Shown piece after piece: positions 52,201 to 64,000 of a stretch of 64,000 nt of DNA (its first letter is position 1; every line of letters begins with the position of its first letter). The stretch spans positions 62,001-126,000 of the forward strand of contig VXAZ01007626.1 in NCBI GenBank assembly GCA_013399875.1. Reading direction: 5' to 3'. This stretch comes from Gymnorhina tibicen. Taxonomy: Eukaryota; Chordata; Aves; Passeriformes; Artamidae. A model generated the notes under the pieces. The model searched no databases, was not told the origin of the DNA, and was given only the letters and a program-made list of their open reading frames with translations. Made by a program: the position numbers and the translations under genes.

Positions 52201-52467
52201 TTTCCCCATTTCGTCTGCTTAGGGTCACCATGCACCTCTGAGCACTTTGTGATCAGACATCAGCTGTCCTCCAAAATAGCAGGCAAAGTGGATTAATGTA
52301 ATTCTTCCATCTTTTATTGAATCAGAGTTTTGACTGATAATGAACAGGAGAATGTGCTGTGTCCTTACATGCCAGTGCATAAAATGCATGGCAACATAAT
52401 CTTGGCCCTGACTATTCATAAGCATGGTTGAATTCTTGTATTGTCCACAACAATTATTTCCCCCTAT

Positions 52468-52498
52468 ATTAGTTATCAGTTATCCCCTGATAACTAAT
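52468..52498. repeat. Perfect inverted repeat, 12-bp arms
   Basis: The arms attagttatcag and ctgataactaat flank a 7-base loop. It is in intergenic DNA with no recognisable host element. Confidence 0.85.
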
Positions 52499-53037
52499 CT
52501 GTCCTGATCTGAGCCGACAGACTTTCTTTTCTCTTGATTTTACCCCTAATATTACTGCTAAAGGAGACAAAAAAAAGGCTAACTGGCTCTGCTTAGAAGC
52601 AAGGACACAGCAAGCATGACCCAGTGCACATGGTATCCCGAGGAGCCTTTTTCTTCATCCCTGAGGCAACGGCACAGCACAGCCTTCTAGAAGGTCCACA
52701 GTCAGCCTTCCCTTTCCCTATTGCATCTGATTTCACAGCCTTTGCATATATTTAGCATATCCCTTTGAACCGACTTGGGTTGGTGGGAATCCCTGCCCTC
52801 TGGCTCTCGGCAGCTCAGCGTGACTGACAAATGAGGCGCTCACCCCTGCTCTCCGGTGTGAGACGGAGCCGCGCTCTGGCACCGAAACTCCCACGGGTCC
52901 CTGCAATGTGCTCCTGCACAAGACGGCCTTGGGCTTACCTCGTGGCAGGCAGGAATAACCAACTCCTGAACTGCCTGCTTTCCCACAGCATGAATTCCGC
53001 TCACCCCACTTGAAAAAATGGCCCTGGCTGACGGGTA

Positions 53038-53337
53038 GTGCAGAACCTTCTCGTTCAAGGTCAGAATGTCCCAAAGCATCCAGATAAATGCTGGAAAACC
53101 TTTATCAGATTGTATCTTTATCAGTGTGTAACTGCTGAGAAAAATGGTGATGTTACAGACTCTTATGTAGAAGAAGCTGCGAAGGAAACAGTGGCCTCTG
53201 ACAATGTGCTGGCTAGGGAATTTGAGGAGAGGATATATTTCCTCATGGATTTGTGTGTGAAATATGATGTGGTTACTGTGTATTGCAGCCGAGCTTTACT
53301 CGAGCTTAGGCTCTCCTGTTCCTTCCTATTTTTTTAA
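53038..53337 (+). other. Unassigned open reading frame of protein-like composition
   Basis: About 99 codons are open on +. The central part reads like a soluble helical protein (KCWKTFIRLYLYQCVTAEKN, then GDVTDSYVEEAAKETVASDN, then VLAREFEERIYFLMDLCVKY) before a less convincing C-terminus. The frame begins at GTG rather than ATG. I do not recognise the family. It could be an exon of an unannotated gene, a piece of a retrocopy, or chance. No poly-A tract follows closely, and no clear acceptor-donor pair frames the segment, although tttatcag|ATTG at 53107 is a possible acceptor. Confidence 0.25.
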
Positions 53338-56300
53338 TACTGATACTTTGAATACACATGTAATCATCCATACCCTGACTTTTTAGGCACTTTTATTTCC
53401 TCTCTTCTTCACACTATTCGGGATTGGATCTGTGAGTGGTGCTTGAATATTTATATATCTTGTATTTTTATAGCACCTTCAAGTAAGAATCAATGGAAAG
53501 ACCCCGAGGAAATTAATTTTGGCCTGGTTTTCTAGTTGCAAAGGAGTAGGTCATGCAAATTAAACACACCACTACATCCTTTGCTTCAGGCTATGCGCTG
53601 GGGCTGGAGCAGACCCAGAATACAGGATCTCTCACAAGGAGCTCAGTGCATGGAGGCTGTATTATCCTTTTGTGGGGTGCAGAAGCACTCACATAGATAA
53701 GTTGTCCAGCCTGATAGGAAGAGGGAGGAACAAATTAGGAGGGCAAATTGCAATCCCATTCTTCCTCTTCCAGTGGGCAATTAGTTTCTTACAATTTGGA
53801 CTCCTGTTTTAATCTTCCTTTCATTGCTCTAACTGAGAAGCAGTTAAAGCACAGAGTTAAATCTGAGCTCATGTTCTGCTGTCTCCCTCATTAAATGTGC
53901 AGCATTGTGGAGGTTTGCAGTACTTCATGAGTTGGGTTCATCACCAAATTTTTTGATGAGATGTATTTTAAGGACATTCTATAAATGCATGTGTAAAGAT
54001 ATCTTATGAGACTCCTCACAAACCAGAAATGTCTCATAATGCTGATAAAATGGAGCTTTGGAATAAGGAATTTTGTTACCTATCTCAATAACAAATGTGA
54101 TGGACATCTTACCCTACCCTGCACTACAGTACGTGTCGATCCCTGTGTACCATACTTCTAAATGTGTGAGGAAGACAAGCTAAAAAATTCTGTGCCTTTG
54201 GAAAAGTCATGCTTTGCAAGTCCAGCCTATACATAATCTTAAACTGTGTTCATACTGATAGCAAATGCTGAATGTATTTCATTACCAGGAGGGCGAGACT
54301 GGCTGCCAGCTGGATGGCATTTGCAAATGATCCATCCCTAATCTGCTCTTCCAGAGCATGACCTACATCTTGTTGCTATCTTTCCTCTTTTTCTGTGAAT
54401 GATTAACTCTCAGTTCATGAGACTTTTCCAAGCGGGACCTATCCTTCAGGGTGCCTAGTAAGTATCAAGTGCTTTTGTCTGCTTGCGCTCAGCTTCCAGC
54501 CCCCCAGAGCAGAAACATCCCAGATCTCATTAAAAACATCATAAATTTTAACCCAAAGTCCCAGAGACCCAGCATAATACTGTGATGCAAGTTCATCAGT
54601 AATGCACAGTCACAGTCAGGTATTTTCCTGTACACAGAGATAGGTGGGCATTATGGACAGGAGCTGGCATCTAAAGGCCAGTCCAACATTCAGAGCCAAG
54701 CCAGGGCTGCCAGGTATCACCAGAGCTGTGAAGGGAAGGAGAAGGCCCCATGTAAGGCTAGCCGGTGCTCATAACCCAGCCTGGGCTTCCTCTGTGAGAT
54801 GGTTTTCTAATGTAAACCATTTCTAGTGCTCTCTGGGTTTCAAGGACACCCTGGGGAAAATGGCTGGCTGTGCAAAGGACTTCTGTTGTTGCTTGACCAG
54901 CTGGCTCACTCAGCATCTTACACCTCCCCACTGGCCCTTTGGCCAGAGTCATGTTATTATGAGTATATAATTGTGTATTTAGCTCCTCTGTTAGGGCTAC
55001 AATTTAAAATAATGAAGGAATCTAATTTAGATCAGTGTGCTCCCCATATGAGCTCAACACAAAGCTATAATAAGCCAATTTATAAATGACACATATTTCC
55101 CCTAAATTCAGACAGAATGAAAAATATAAAGATGAGAAGGACTGACTGCCAATGGGTTCATGAGAGCTCATTCCAAAAATAGAGCTGAGCTGATCAAAAA
55201 GCATTTGTGTACGAGCAATTTGAAAGTTTCTTTATAGTTTTCACAGGAAAATTAGACCAGTTTGTGAATCACTGAGTCACAGGACATTGGGATTGGCTGC
55301 TCTTTAGCAAGAGTTAGAACATGCTTTGCTCATGATGTTGGCAAACTGATTTTTTTGTTTGCAATTTGATTTTTGAAAATTAGTCAAGGTTAAGAGAAAG
55401 CTCCTAGACATGGGCAGAATTCCAAAGCAGTCAGAGAGTCCATTCACTAATTGAAGCTCATATCAGGAAGCATGTCTTAATATAACCTTCAGGAAGTTCT
55501 TTAATTTTTGCTAATATATCAACCTTCTCCTTTCTCTCCAGTATAAACAGCAACTTTAAAGATATATATACATGTATAATTCTTTTTTATCTCCATGCCC
55601 CAGAAAAGGCAGGAAAAGGAGCTGCTGAAACTGAGCCAGGAGAAAAGGAAGCAGGCCATTCCTCGAGAAGATGCCTCTCTCCCCCTATAAAGCATGACGC
55701 AGCAGGGTGGCTACCCACAGATTAAGAAACTCTTGAAAACCTTGGAATTACTCAAATGAGGTTATTGCCTTTGGGCTACCCAAATGGCCACAGCAGGTCA
55801 GCCCCAGCACTTCCACCCCTGCTGCCCAGAAGGCTGAGTCAGACCCTCTACGGCCTCGAATCCTCCCACCGCCTCTCATGTATTCGTGGTATCAAGCCTC
55901 AGCTGTCGTCGCTCATGTCACGATGGCAAAAAACATTCTCTGGTTTCTCTTGGATTGCCTTTGCCTGAACCATTTCAGCTGAGCACCACTGCCCTAATCC
56001 TGAGCATCTTTCCCCTGCTCTGGTCCTTGCTTCCTCGAGGGGATCCCTCTCTTTCTCAGTGTCCCAGCTGAAATCACGGGAGGGTTTTGTTCTACTGGAA
56101 ATGTTAACCTGCCTGCTGGGTGGCAAGAGGGAGAAGTTGTGCAGAAACTGAGGTAAGACTGCCCAATAAAACCAGAATACCTGCAGACAAATGGCCGTAA
56201 CTGGGGTCACATGCAAAGCCCATTCCTGACCTGAGACGCTCTACCAGAATGTCCAAAACCTTGCACAGAGATTTTGTACCATGGTAACTGATCAACTGCT

Positions 56301-59300
56301 GTACAATTGCTAAATTGCTTGTGCACACTGCTATGTGACTATCCTAAAAAAACGCACTGTAGCATCTACTTATTCCTCTCTGGGAACAGCAGTAGCAGGA
56401 TTTAAAAAAGCAATATAATTTTTACCACATTAAAAGTGGTGCAACCCAAATAAATTAGAAACTATAAATCTTTCCACTGCCTTGGCAGGGCAGGTGAGCT
56501 TCATGCTCTCCAAGATTCACACACCTTCATGTTAATGTTTTTAATGCCACATCTTTCAGATTGGGAAGAGAAACAACTGTCGTTTTTGACCTTGGGAGGA
56601 GTCCAAATGTTGTGGGTGGTGGCAGGGCATTAGGTGAGGAAAGGAAGGGAATATTTGCTGTTCTGCCTGCTCAGAAGTGTGCCTCCTTGGAAGGGGCAGA
56701 GCCTGCACCACTAGAAATAAATTTGTTTTCTTTTGACTCTTTGCAAATGCACAAAACTTCATGAATGCAGAGCACTGTAGAATTTTTATGCAGGAGAACA
56801 AGCTAATGGGAGCAAAGGTGAGGCTCCTTGGGCATTTACCACAAATCTGGATGTACAAGTTAATTTTCTGCCAACTCTTCCTGGGAACTAGCAGCTTGCA
56901 GCAGGTAGAGGGGTTGCAAGGTGGCAGCAACTATTGAAAGGAATCCGAGTATACGGTTTTGTTCTGAAACATGTGCTTGGCCTTATCTGGTATAGTTTTC
57001 CCAGTTCAGAAGTAGTTTAAGAAAAGAGCTTCCTTGAAAATGAAATCTAAACCTGTAAGAAACTCTGGTATTTCAAAATTGTGGAAGTTTATTCATGGAT
57101 TTAGATGATAAATTGTTTTTGTTCGCTAGTTGGTTGGATGTTTTGTTGTTTTGGTTTTGGTTTGGGTTTTTTTTTATTTTGAGGTAACATATTCTCATTT
57201 GGAAATGGAATAATAACTTTAAAATATGTTTTTGAGAAAGTTAAACTACTTTACTTCTTAGCTTAATATATAGGAAAAGCTAAAATCCTGTTAGAAATTG
57301 GAACTGAGTCAATCAAAAAGCCCTCAACCTCCACACCCCAGTCAGTTCCACGGTACTGAATTGTTTCAATTATCCTGCCAACCCCTCCCTCCTTTAATAT
57401 GGTCTGTTCCCCTCAAGACCTTTTGTTTTAAAGATACATATACTGTCAGAGGTGATGTATTTTGATCATCAAAACACCCACTAACATTTTACCGAAGTAG
57501 CAACACTGAGCACTCTGAGACCACGCCTACATTAGCAATCAGTGCAGAGGAGGAGGAGGGGCTCTACAGAACATGCCCAAAATCCCTGCCACAGGGATTG
57601 TTTTACTCCACGGACTGAATGCTTTTTTTTTGGCTGGAGTTTGATCCGATTGGTGCTCTCTTAGGCCAAAGCTAAGTACAGAAACTGGGAGAGTCACTTC
57701 CCTCCTCACCTGGACTAAAATGCAGTGCAAGTGCGTGAATATGAAGCTGACTCACAGCAAGAAATCCCATCTGCTTACATCCCTAGACGTTGAAAGACAT
57801 TGTATGCTGCGATACCACTGACTGATGAAATAAGGTATCCAAAAAAATCCTGCAAAAGGGTTGGGATTTTTGCTTAGTGGATCTTTGCTCAGAGACAGAG
57901 TATCAGCTGTGTTATCTATTATTTTTATATCTGGTTTTGTATCACTCTAATTACACTTAATGGAACAAAGATTACTTTGATATAAATCACCAAACAGGAT
58001 ATCTTGCCTGAAATGCAAAGCAGAAATGCACAACGCACAGTGGTAGCTCACACTTCTTTCCAAAGCTTTTGCTACACAGCACTTGGACTGCAGTTATCAC
58101 TGATATTTACATCTAACAGCAAATACAGAAAAAGAGTCCTTTTTCTCAAGGCATGAAATATATGCTAAATAAGAATAGGATCAGTTTCCTGTTAATTACC
58201 TCATCTCCTTTATTTACTTAATTACCAATGGACCATCATTTCACTTCTGTTTTTCACACCAAGTCAATTAGAAACTGTACCTGGTCCTAAGGGTGCATAT
58301 CAAAAAAGATCAGATTGCAAACCACAAATTATTTAAGAAATACAATAATTAAAAAATAATAAACCCCAAAATAATAAAAAAGCCACAAGTAACAGAAAAT
58401 CAGCATTGTCAGTGTAAGAACAAGGCATTGAGAGCTGTCAAAGAAAGAGTAATGAAACACTTCCATCAACTCATGGATTAACGTGTGTGTTCAGCTATTT
58501 TGGTTAGAATGTATGGCTTAAAAATTATACTGTTCAAAAGGAGTAACACATTGTAAGGAAGCACCTTAAGACAATGCATTTCAAATTTCTCAGTGTTATA
58601 TTTGTGCTTTCCTTAGGAGGCACTTTCTTCACAGGCAGAGAGGTATCTTTGTGTGGATAATAAGTTTGTCTGTTTTCCAGGAAACGTTAACATCTTCTGC
58701 TGTAAGGGCATTCTATTAGCACTGAATATTTACTGCTCACATAGATTTTTATAAAACAGTTATAAGACCCACTAGATATTGCCTTCACTCTCCATGCTGG
58801 AGTGTGTGCCTACATAAAGAGCAGTAAGATTTTTAGTCATAGCATCTGTGTGGATTCATAAGATCAGGGCAGTTAACAGCAGAAATACTGAGAGGTATAT
58901 GCTGGCTTTTTATCACAGACCTCCTTTTATAAGCCACAAAGGGATGGTATCTTTTTGGTAAGCTGTAGCATAATATTAGAAGTGTATATATACATAAAGT
59001 AGTGTAAAAAATAGAGCTTTGACTTTTCTTATTTCCTTCAGATGTTACTATAAAATCAGCATGATAATTGCAAGAAACTGAATCGAAATTATTTTGTTAG
59101 TGAAGTTAAATTGAATACCTACATGAATAAGTATTTCACCTTTTGGAAGCTAATGTCAGATAAAGCATTAAAATATTGTCTTTTAAACACTCATGTTTAC
59201 TTTGCCCAAAAACCTCATCTACTTTACAACATGTTTAACTTTTACATCTAAGCTGCCTGAATGAAGAAAACAGAGTTAAGCCTGGACTGTGTTTTTTTTA

Positions 59301-60719
59301 TTTATATCTTTGGTTGGCTCTTTTGATCCCCAGCAAGCACAGCACAGATACCAAAGAAATCAGCAGCTGAGTGGATAATAAGCTAGATGTGATCCCCTAG
59401 CACAGAGAGCTTTTGAAAATATAAAAGAATTCTTAAAATTGTACGTCTATGCATAGCTGCAAAGACATCAATGGGTACAGTATTTCAAAGTGCTAAGGTA
59501 TGAAGCATATCACACACAGATGTGAGAAATCTAGAGCCTTATGTGAAGATAAAACCTCATCTATATGTAATGAACATAAGTGTAGATTGATTAAATTCAA
59601 CAAGCATACCTCTAAACTTGCATTCTTGAAATACCGGTCCTATGCAATGTTAAAAACAGTTTCTTGCTGTTGTTCTCTAAGCTAATGGGTCCCAAATATG
59701 TCACTTCCTTTCATCTAAGGATAACAGATCTCTAACTGAGCACTTACCTGACTTTTGATCTGCACCCAGAGTTTGCACAGTTCTTAGTGAGATGGTTAAA
59801 TAAAGGATGTGCTATTGTCCTGTTGATTGACTGGGAGACGCTTCCTTTGCTGCCCTGCATGGACACATCTGACGCCCTAGCCCAGAGAGAACTGTACAGG
59901 AGTATTTCCAGCTCCTTCCTTAAGCATAAAGCTTAAAGCATCTGGAGCTTCAAATTCACTTCAGCTGTTGAACATGGCACAAATAATGTTAAAGCTTTAG
60001 ATAGAGATTGCCCAAATTTGGATTGCCTCTGCAAGGCCTTTTTGCTGTTCAGGATCCTTTGGGCCCCAGCTCCTTCTGCGTTAAGCCTTCGTAAAATTTG
60101 GAGATATAGCTAATAAGGACTGCTTGCTTTGCAGGGTGTATGCAAGAGTCATGCTTGTGTGTCAAAACAAAAGAAAAAATGGGGCTTAAAACTAGGTGAG
60201 GAAGGAGCCACACTTCTGAGACTCATAGGCGCGGAAAAGGAACAAAATGTCACTCCATGTCATTAAGGTGTCACACTCACTAGTGGAATAACATGGCCAT
60301 GTTGACAATTTGTGTGATGATAACTTGATGGTGATGACATGTCACTGTTTTGCTGCATGAAACCATGTGGATGTCACCTGGAATTCATCTACCCTAAGGT
60401 ATTTACTAAATACAGTGAAGCTTACATATGTCCTCTGGTCAGCACATTGAAAAGAAGTCAAGAAGATTACTCATCCAAGAAATGCAGGGTAATTAAACCC
60501 TCCAGCTAACTCTGAGCAACCTCTTACACTCTAAATGACCAGTTTTATGATTTTTTTTATGAATGTTTGTGGTTGCATTTTTCCCCTCCCCTTGGAATAA
60601 TCCCCTCTTTCAGCTGACATACGAAATCATACTAGGAATCTCCTGTACATTTAATACCCTCAGTGTGTGCTCTAGTTCCTGCCTATCATTTCCAGCAAAG
60701 ACTGGAATTATCTACCAAC

Positions 60720-61490
60720 CATGTGTAGTTTAACAAAGACAAGTGCTGGATTCTGCACCCAGAATGGCACAACCAAACATACAAACTGGGAAACGAGATG
60801 CTGGAGAGAAGTGCCATGGAAAGGGACCTGGGGGTCCTGGTCAGTGGAAAGTTGACCATGAGTCAGCAGTGCCCTGGCAGCCAGGAGGGCCAAGCGTGTC
60901 CTGAGGGGCATCAGGCACAGCATCGCCAGCCAGGCAAGGGAGGGGATTGTCCCGCTCTGCTCTGCACTGGGGCGGCCTCACATTGAATATTGTGTGCAGT
61001 TTTGGGTGCTACAATATGAGAAAGACATTAAACTGTTAGAGAGCATCGAAAGGAGGGAAACAAAGATGGTGAAGGGCCTTGAGGGGAAGCCAAATGAGGA
61101 GAGGCTGAGGTCACTTGGTCTGTTCAGCCTGGAGGAGACTGAGGGCAGACCTCATTGCAGTTACAGCTTCCTTGTGAGGGGAAGAGGAGGGGCAGGCACT
61201 GATCTCTTCTCTGTAGTCACCAGTGACAGCACCCAGGGGAATGGCCTGAAATTGTGTCTGGGGAAGTTTAGGTTGGATATTAGTAAAAGGTTCTTCACCC
61301 AGAGGGTGGTTGGGCACTGAAACAGGCTCCCCAGGGGAGTGGTCACAGCACCAAGCCTGCCTGAGTTCAAGAAGTGTTTGGACAAGGCATATGATGTGAT
61401 TCTTGGGGATGTCCTGTGCAGGGCCAGGAATTGAACTTCAGTGATCCTTGTGGGTGCCTTCCAACTCAGGATATTCTGTGATTCTATGAT
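60720..61490 (+). mobile_element. CR1 LINE, 770-bp 3' copy
   Basis: This is the longest CR1 copy in the window, on +. It carries the last part of ORF2 (aagtgctggattctgcaccc, gggacctgggggtcctggtc, cctcacattgaatattgtgt, gaggagaggctgaggtcact, gttcagcctggaggagac) and the 3' UTR (tgtctggggaagtttaggtt, cttccaactcaggatattct) with a terminal gattctatgat tail. It is 5'-truncated, and ORF2 is broken by frameshifts. Open frames at 60798-60986 and 60994-61320 and their antisense partners are its remains, not host genes. The intact tail suggests it is younger than the 45.9-kb copy. Confidence 0.96.
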
Positions 61491-64000
61491 CTAATCTATT
61501 TATGCTTAATTACTGTTTTCTAAAAGAACCTGGCTATATGCACTGACTAATAGGCAAGACTATCCTCTTCCTCTTGTTATTATACCTCTCTGGTTTTTTT
61601 GTTCATGACAAAAATAAGTTTCAGCACTAATGGTGAGGAAGTGCCAGTTTATGCTAATTGTAGTTGAAAAATAGATTAAATTCCAGACAATGACTTAAAA
61701 TTATAAGCAGGAGCATGTGCCCAACAGGGGGTTTAGCCAGCTTTGCTTTCACCTAACCCCATACTTCTCAAGGAGGGTTCTGGTCCCTGAGCTGGAAGAG
61801 ATGGCAGGAGCTGCAAATGGGCTCTGAGGGGGGCACCTAACTGAGGGTTTCCATAACCAAGGGGTCTATCGATGCCCCTTCTTTTCTCCATCTATCCTCC
61901 CTTTTTGAGTTACATTAATTGGGCTTCTTGACTTCTTTGTTTTAGGGTGATCCACAGGGTTTAACTGTGGAAAAGGGTCCAAGCACAACCAGTGGTGGAC
62001 ACCTTGCTCTCTACCAATACATTTTGAATGGAAACAATAAATAAAGTCCTTCCTATTCTGTTTAATGTAGGAGCATTAAAAGATAACTTATTATGTATTG
62101 CCCTTATTTGTCATTATAAAGAATTCCAGGGCTGATACATGAATATTTACCTCTCCCTACTTTTTTCAGCAAGAACAATCTTTACCTCCAGAATATGATA
62201 TTTTGACTTTAACATGGAGCTTTCACAGTTTCCATCTGACTTTATTTCATCCATACTGGAGTAGTACGATTCACTACTGGCAAAACAAACGGCTACAGAC
62301 CTGAGCATTCCGAATCTGAAAGTAAAGAAGCCAGTCAGTGGGGCCGTGAGGGGAACTGCTGCAAGTGGGAGTGTACAGCAGAAGCAAACGCAGGCATGAG
62401 CCCTCTTGGCTCACCAGCCAGTCAGCCAAACACTCACACCACAGCATAACCAAATATGGAGAGAAGGCAAGTTGGAAAGAGAACTTAATCCTTAAAAAAA
62501 TGTTCTACCTGATTGTGCCCCCCTCAACAAGCAGGACTTGGCAGTGGAACAGCCCACAGACTTAGCTGGAAATCTGTGTGTGCTGGCAGCAGTTTATTGC
62601 TGGATTCATTATTCTGCGTGGTTTTGCCCTTGCAATTACTACAGCTGCCTCTTTTTTCCCTTATGCAGTCCTTTTGTTTGCCTGTTTTAAGTCTGAGGTT
62701 TGAATCTGTTCACATATCCTTTGTTTAAACACATCCCTTCTGCCTTCAGGTGTGTTTGTTGATCCCTTGAGCTGAAGCTAGGAAAAAAAAATAAAAGTAG
62801 TGCTGGGTAACAACACATTGCATCACCCTCACAGAGAGTGGGAAAGCACATCACTTCCTCCCAACCTTTTGTCCCTGGAACCCTTCAGGTTTCTGCAGCA
62901 GCTTAGCAGGCTGACTTCATTCCCATGGTCCTTTCAGTCTGATGGGATTTGCTCATTTATCTAAAGGAAGTTTAGGAGGAAAAACTTTGATGGTAGTGTT
63001 GAATGGGCTGGTATTTAAAGCTGCATTTCTTGAAATTACTCCAGATGAAGTAGCCAGTGTACCAAGTTATCTTTCCTCTCTTTGCTCTTCAGAAATCTGC
63101 TTTGTATCTGACAGCAGATACATATCACAGAGAAAGTAACCTGCCCGTGGATGCTTCAATTAGATTTTGTCTAAAAGTTTGTCATGGCATTTGGTTTGTG
63201 ATCTTGAGAAATCAAAATGCTGAGTTGCTGTTTCATTTAAATTTAAAAAACAACCAAGCAAACAATAAAAACCTAGCAAAAAATATCCAACAGTTTAATA
63301 TCACATTCAGACAAACTTGTTTTAGGATACATTTCAGGTGGTCCACGCAGGTCCCCTAATTTTACTCCTAGGCGGTGACATGTTCAGCACGGCTATTGCT
63401 GTGTATTGCGTTGTGGTTCCTCTTGCTTTCATGGTCCCAGGGCCGTCCTGGAGTCTACAGGGCACATCTTAGTGGAAACTGTTCATCCCCTTGTCTGAGG
63501 AAATAAATAGAAAAGTGCAGCTAGAAAAACAAATGCAACCTATTTGGTTTTTGTGCAGCATCTGGAAAGCAGAATCCATCTTAGCAAACATAGAAATTCA
63601 CCTCAGAGCTGGTCGTGGGGGAGTCCCCTTTACAGACAACAGAGAGGAAATCAGTGCACAAAGGGAATTTGGGCATGGCTCACCTCCTCCTAAAGGACAT
63701 GTCTGGAACAGCTCACACGACTTATGCCCTCGGTGTGCCTGCTTCTCTCCATGACCGTGGAGACAGCCTGGGCTGACCACCTCACACACAGGCATCTATA
63801 CCACAGGTGTCTGGAACTCAGTACAGCCTCTCTAAACATACAGATGGAACAAGATAACACTTCCTAAAGCCTTTTACACACAACACACTCTGGGCCCAGT
63901 GTGTGTTGTGCCTCCCACCTGCACGCAGCTGCTATGGGTGTGTGCTCCCCTAACGCCATGCTTGGCATCCCTGTGTTTCATGACCTCTCAGCTCACGGCT
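61491..64000. other. Gene-poor right end of the window
   Basis: AT-rich to about 63300, then slightly GC-richer. No exon is recognisable. Open frames such as 62942-63139, 63057-63359 and 63491-63754 overlap one another or lie opposite another open frame and carry no family signature. A strong hairpin lies at 63879-63910. Confidence 0.7.
63879..63910. repeat. Hairpin with nested palindrome
   Basis: The arms cacaacacac (63879-63888) and gtgtgttgtg (63901-63910) are exact complements. They enclose the perfect 10-base palindrome ctgggcccag (63890-63899). It is intergenic, close to the window edge. Confidence 0.8.

Larger units (their letters stand above)
46269..60719. other. Long gene-poor interval (14.4 kb)
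   Basis: I can assign no exon with confidence. The interval holds T-rich runs near 47420-47442, a T/G-rich stretch near 57120-57180, a perfect inverted repeat at 52468-52498, and a modestly GC-richer patch at 52780-52960. Three longer open frames (49506-49910, 51818-52222 and 53038-53337) are present. Only the last has a protein-like composition, and I do not recognise its family. No FHOD3 coding exon, the usual next vertebrate gene, was identified. Confidence 0.65.

Noticed and set aside
51818..52222. 134-codon + strand open frame
   Set aside because: No family signature, no splice context, and a 105-codon antisense frame overlaps it; most likely chance.
60708..61385. Open frames on both strands around 61 kb
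   Set aside because: They are broken remains of CR1 ORF2 and its 3' UTR, not host genes.
1..64000. tRNA, rRNA, CRISPR array, operon or mobile gene cluster
   Set aside because: I saw no cloverleaf with A and B boxes, no spaced direct-repeat array, and no closely packed gene run; the window is ordinary vertebrate genic and intergenic DNA.

Overview
The window comes from a bird genome. Four CR1 LINE copies are visible, and their 3' ends carry the avian-type tail (aaggtcccttccaaccc or similar, then attctatgatt octamers). There is no prokaryotic gene organisation: coding sequence is confined to short, GT-AG-bounded exons in AT-rich DNA. The species cannot be fixed from sequence alone.

The one gene I can support is the 3' half of MOCOS (molybdenum cofactor sulfurase), on the + strand. 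Nine exons between 2777 and 37399 join in a continuous frame with matching split-codon phases and encode the C-terminal 471 residues plus the stop. In order they carry the end of the NifS-like cysteine desulfurase domain with its RTGCFCNTGAC cysteine motif (exon at 2777), a divergent linker (5582), and the MOSC N-terminal beta-barrel and MOSC domain (end of the 5582 exon through 37399). The pyridoxal-phosphate-binding N-terminal half lies upstream of the window. Together the domains make a terminal sulfido ligand on the molybdenum cofactor of xanthine dehydrogenase and aldehyde oxidase.

Layout: 1-2776 intron; 2777-37399 MOCOS exons and eight complete introns; 37400 to about 38.5 kb probable 3' UTR containing a CR1 tail; from there to 64000 gene-poor DNA with three more CR1 copies, a (GA)11 microsatellite and no recognisable exon. 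In vertebrates MOCOS is usually followed by FHOD3 on the same strand, but I find no FHOD3 exon here.

The most interesting non-coding signal is a CpG-dense block at about 16440-16790, inside the MOCOS intron before the exon at 19764. It ends in a consensus splice donor, and the next MOCOS exon opens with an in-frame ATG. That arrangement could make a short MOSC-only isoform from an internal promoter. I found no RNA gene, CRISPR array, or other undescribed system that the sequence can support.
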